Source: Lingula anatina (lineage: Eukaryota > Brachiopoda > Lingulata > Lingulida > Lingulidae). From it: DNA of 64,000 nucleotides. Below, in pieces: positions 62,122 to 64,000 of the stretch. Location: positions 20,627 to 84,626 of the forward strand of contig NW_019775396.1 of NCBI RefSeq assembly GCF_001039355.2. Reading direction: 5' to 3'. Below the pieces are notes generated by a model that did no database searches, was not told the DNA's origin, and saw only the letters and a list, made by a program, of their open reading frames with translations. A program made the translations under genes and the position numbers. Position 1 is the first letter of the stretch, and each line of letters starts with the position of its first letter.

Positions 62122-62869
62122 ATATAAGATACGAGTTTTCTTTGTTTTTGAAAGCATAGTCAAACCACCAAAAAAGGATGATGTAATATATACATATTCG
62201 GAGGAACAGTCTTTTATAGAAACTGACATGTAAATGTTTTGTTTTGCTTTGACTCCGTGTCTGATGAGACAAACATCAAAGGCTTTTATTGAGTGGTCAT
62301 GTAAATCATATTAAAAACAAGACTTTTCGCATGGGTTTCTTTTATGTCTGCTAAATCATATTCACGTGGAACAAAGCGATCTTGTACATAATTCCTTTGC
62401 TGCAGTATATACTACGCATAAATGAAAACTAGTCAGGTTCTATAATTTAAAAAAGCATCAATCTAAAATCCAATATTATATGATTGATTTGAAAAGACCC
62501 ATGTGTTTACTAATAGGCATAAAAAAAACGAATAAAAAGAAAGGCAGTGGATACGTTCAATATATGAAAAGATTTTTCATCTTTAAAATACTAAAAGTTA
62601 TTTTCCTTTTCGTCATCATTGCCTAAGTCCACAGTCCTGAAAAAATGGAGAGGGGCAGTTTGTACACTAATCATGTTCATTAAAAATGATGTCCGTCTAT
62701 TTTGTACAAGTCTACTTCACAATGTAAGTGTCTGAGCCATATAGAATAGACTTTTCCTACGACACAGAAAAGATAAAAACATGTAGGGCCTACATGTAGG
62801 CCTATGTAGTGTGTAGAGTAAAAATAAGGTGTCTTAGTTCATCAAAAATGTTGATACGCTTGGAATACA
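62122..62869. other. Gene-free stretch behind the HNMT-like fragment
   Basis: AT-rich with short runs; CATGTAGGCCTACATGTAGG-type palindromic sequence near 62785. Nothing else recognised. Confidence 0.5.
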
Positions 62870-63970
62870 GGGACCTGTTTCATGAAGGCCGGATAGCGCT
62901 ATCCTATGGATAAAAATGGCTGCTATCCTCTGTATAGCGCTATCCAGAGGATAGTGCGTTTCGTCAACAACGGATAGCGTTATTCAGGAGATAAATCAGC
63001 TTATCCAGAGGATGAAGTTGTCTGCTCGAAACAGGTGGGATAAATCTGCTATCATGCTGTTAAATCATCAAAAATGGCGAACCTGCTTGCTTTGGGAGTA
63101 AATCCTATGAGATTTCACAGGCGTAGAATGATTAGAAAGAGAATGATAGAAGATATGTGTTTGCTTTTGATGCTTTGAGTGATACTGAATCAATTTATTA
63201 CATAACAGACTTTATCAGGGTTGACATCGCGCCTGCTACGAAAAGAACCCATGCAACCTCCGTGAGAGACCAATTGTCTTTTATTTTACTAAAAACATAC
63301 CTTTTAAATCGATGAAGAAATTCTTAATTGATATTGACAGAATCTGCCAAACATGCCAAGTCAGCCATTTTGTTAGAAAGTATGTCATGACCTTGCCCTT
63401 CCAATGCAAATTGTAAACATTGCATGAGGCACAACTAACGCAATGTGATCTGTTTTTTGACACTGACACTAAAATATCCTTTATGTCTCCTCCATCTCAG
63501 TGTACCACAAACTTTTATGGTCTCATTCATAGCAAGAAAGAAGGCAACAAGGAGTATTGATTGTTCGTGATTTGGCCAAACAAGGCCGCTTTTATTATAT
63601 AACCCCTCTATCCTAATCGTTTTAATAATAATAACAATGTAGCAAATTGTTGCCTGTATTAAATGTTATGGCCTTAGGGATAAAAATTATATATCAAAAA
63701 TTCAATAAGACTCATCATCCTAAAAATTATGATGCGACGAGTCAGCAAAAGTTATTATTTACCAACAATTTTGCACAATTACCCATAATATATTTTCCAA
63801 ATATATTTTCCAAATATGGTATAGATCACTTCTTTTGTTAGCAATTATCATGGCTTTTACAATGTTTATAGCAACCAACTGGGAATGTATTTTTCCAAAT
63901 ATGGTATTGGATAAATGTTTTATCCACTGGATAACTATCATGCTGTTTATCCAGCCTTTGTGAGACACAG
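62870..63970. mobile_element. Decayed PIF/Harbinger-like element
   Basis: The left end has CTGTTTCATGAAGGCCGGAT and repeated GGATAGCGCTATCC; the right end, read in complement, has CTGTGTCTCACAAAGGCTGG followed by GGATAA motifs, so the ends are inverted relatives. Between them, 63074-63296 (plus) encodes MANLLALGVNPMRFHRRRMI, a frame change, then DALSDTESIYY...DFIRVDIAPATKRTHATSVR, the pattern of the HARBI1-type transposase N-terminus. The catalytic part is not found. The exact ends are uncertain. Confidence 0.55.
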
Positions 63971-64000
63971 ATTTATACAGAGGATAACAATCCAGAGGAT

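Overview
This is animal nuclear DNA. Its genes are split by GT-AG introns, it is AT-rich, it is full of microsatellites and foldback elements, and it contains assembly gaps. A compact invertebrate genome, probably marine (mollusc, hemichordate or cephalochordate grade), fits the mix of DUF885 peptidase-like, histamine-N-methyltransferase-like and GNAT families plus Harbinger, DUF3504 and protein-primed polymerase remnants. The species cannot be named from sequence alone.

Region 1 (1-45013) is a tandem array of GNAT acetyltransferase genes. Copy A is on the minus strand and runs off the left edge. Copies B, C, D, F, G and H are on the plus strand, and a broken copy E lies between D and F. Every intact copy has the same design. 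Exon 1 carries a basic mitochondrial-type presequence and the start of the GNAT domain. Exon 2 is always 87 bp and carries most of the acetyl-CoA loop. Exon 3 is always 635 bp including the stop. The intergenic DNA repeats with the genes, so the array grew by segmental duplication of blocks of roughly 6-7 kb. B, C and D share one promoter block; G and H share another 5' flank, preceded in G by a piece of the DUF885 gene.

Region 2 (46112-58414, minus) is a 16-exon DUF885 gene with a signal peptide, an HExxPGHH zinc-peptidase-like motif and a hydrophobic C-terminus. A truncated tail of the same gene sits between GNAT copies F and G. The ancestral duplicated unit was therefore probably GNAT(+) followed by DUF885(-).

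Region 3 (60004-61873, plus) is a two-exon SAM-dependent methyltransferase similar to histamine N-methyltransferase, transcribed divergently from the DUF885 gene. A decayed 3' fragment lies behind it. The window ends in a decayed PIF/Harbinger-like element.

Two places look like assembly duplication rather than biology. 3946-6247 is nearly identical to 10504-12807 and ends at a single N. 53434-56957 is nearly identical to 57018-60533 and is bounded by a 173-base N run and a single N. Mobile DNA includes a 2.1-kb long-inverted-repeat element with a clean 9-bp target duplication in an intron of copy D, five copies of a 200-bp foldback element, nested palindromes, and a protein-primed family B DNA polymerase fragment in an intron of copy G. 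No pathway can be assigned; a mitochondrial N-acyl/acetyl-transfer role for the array is an inference from fold and presequence.
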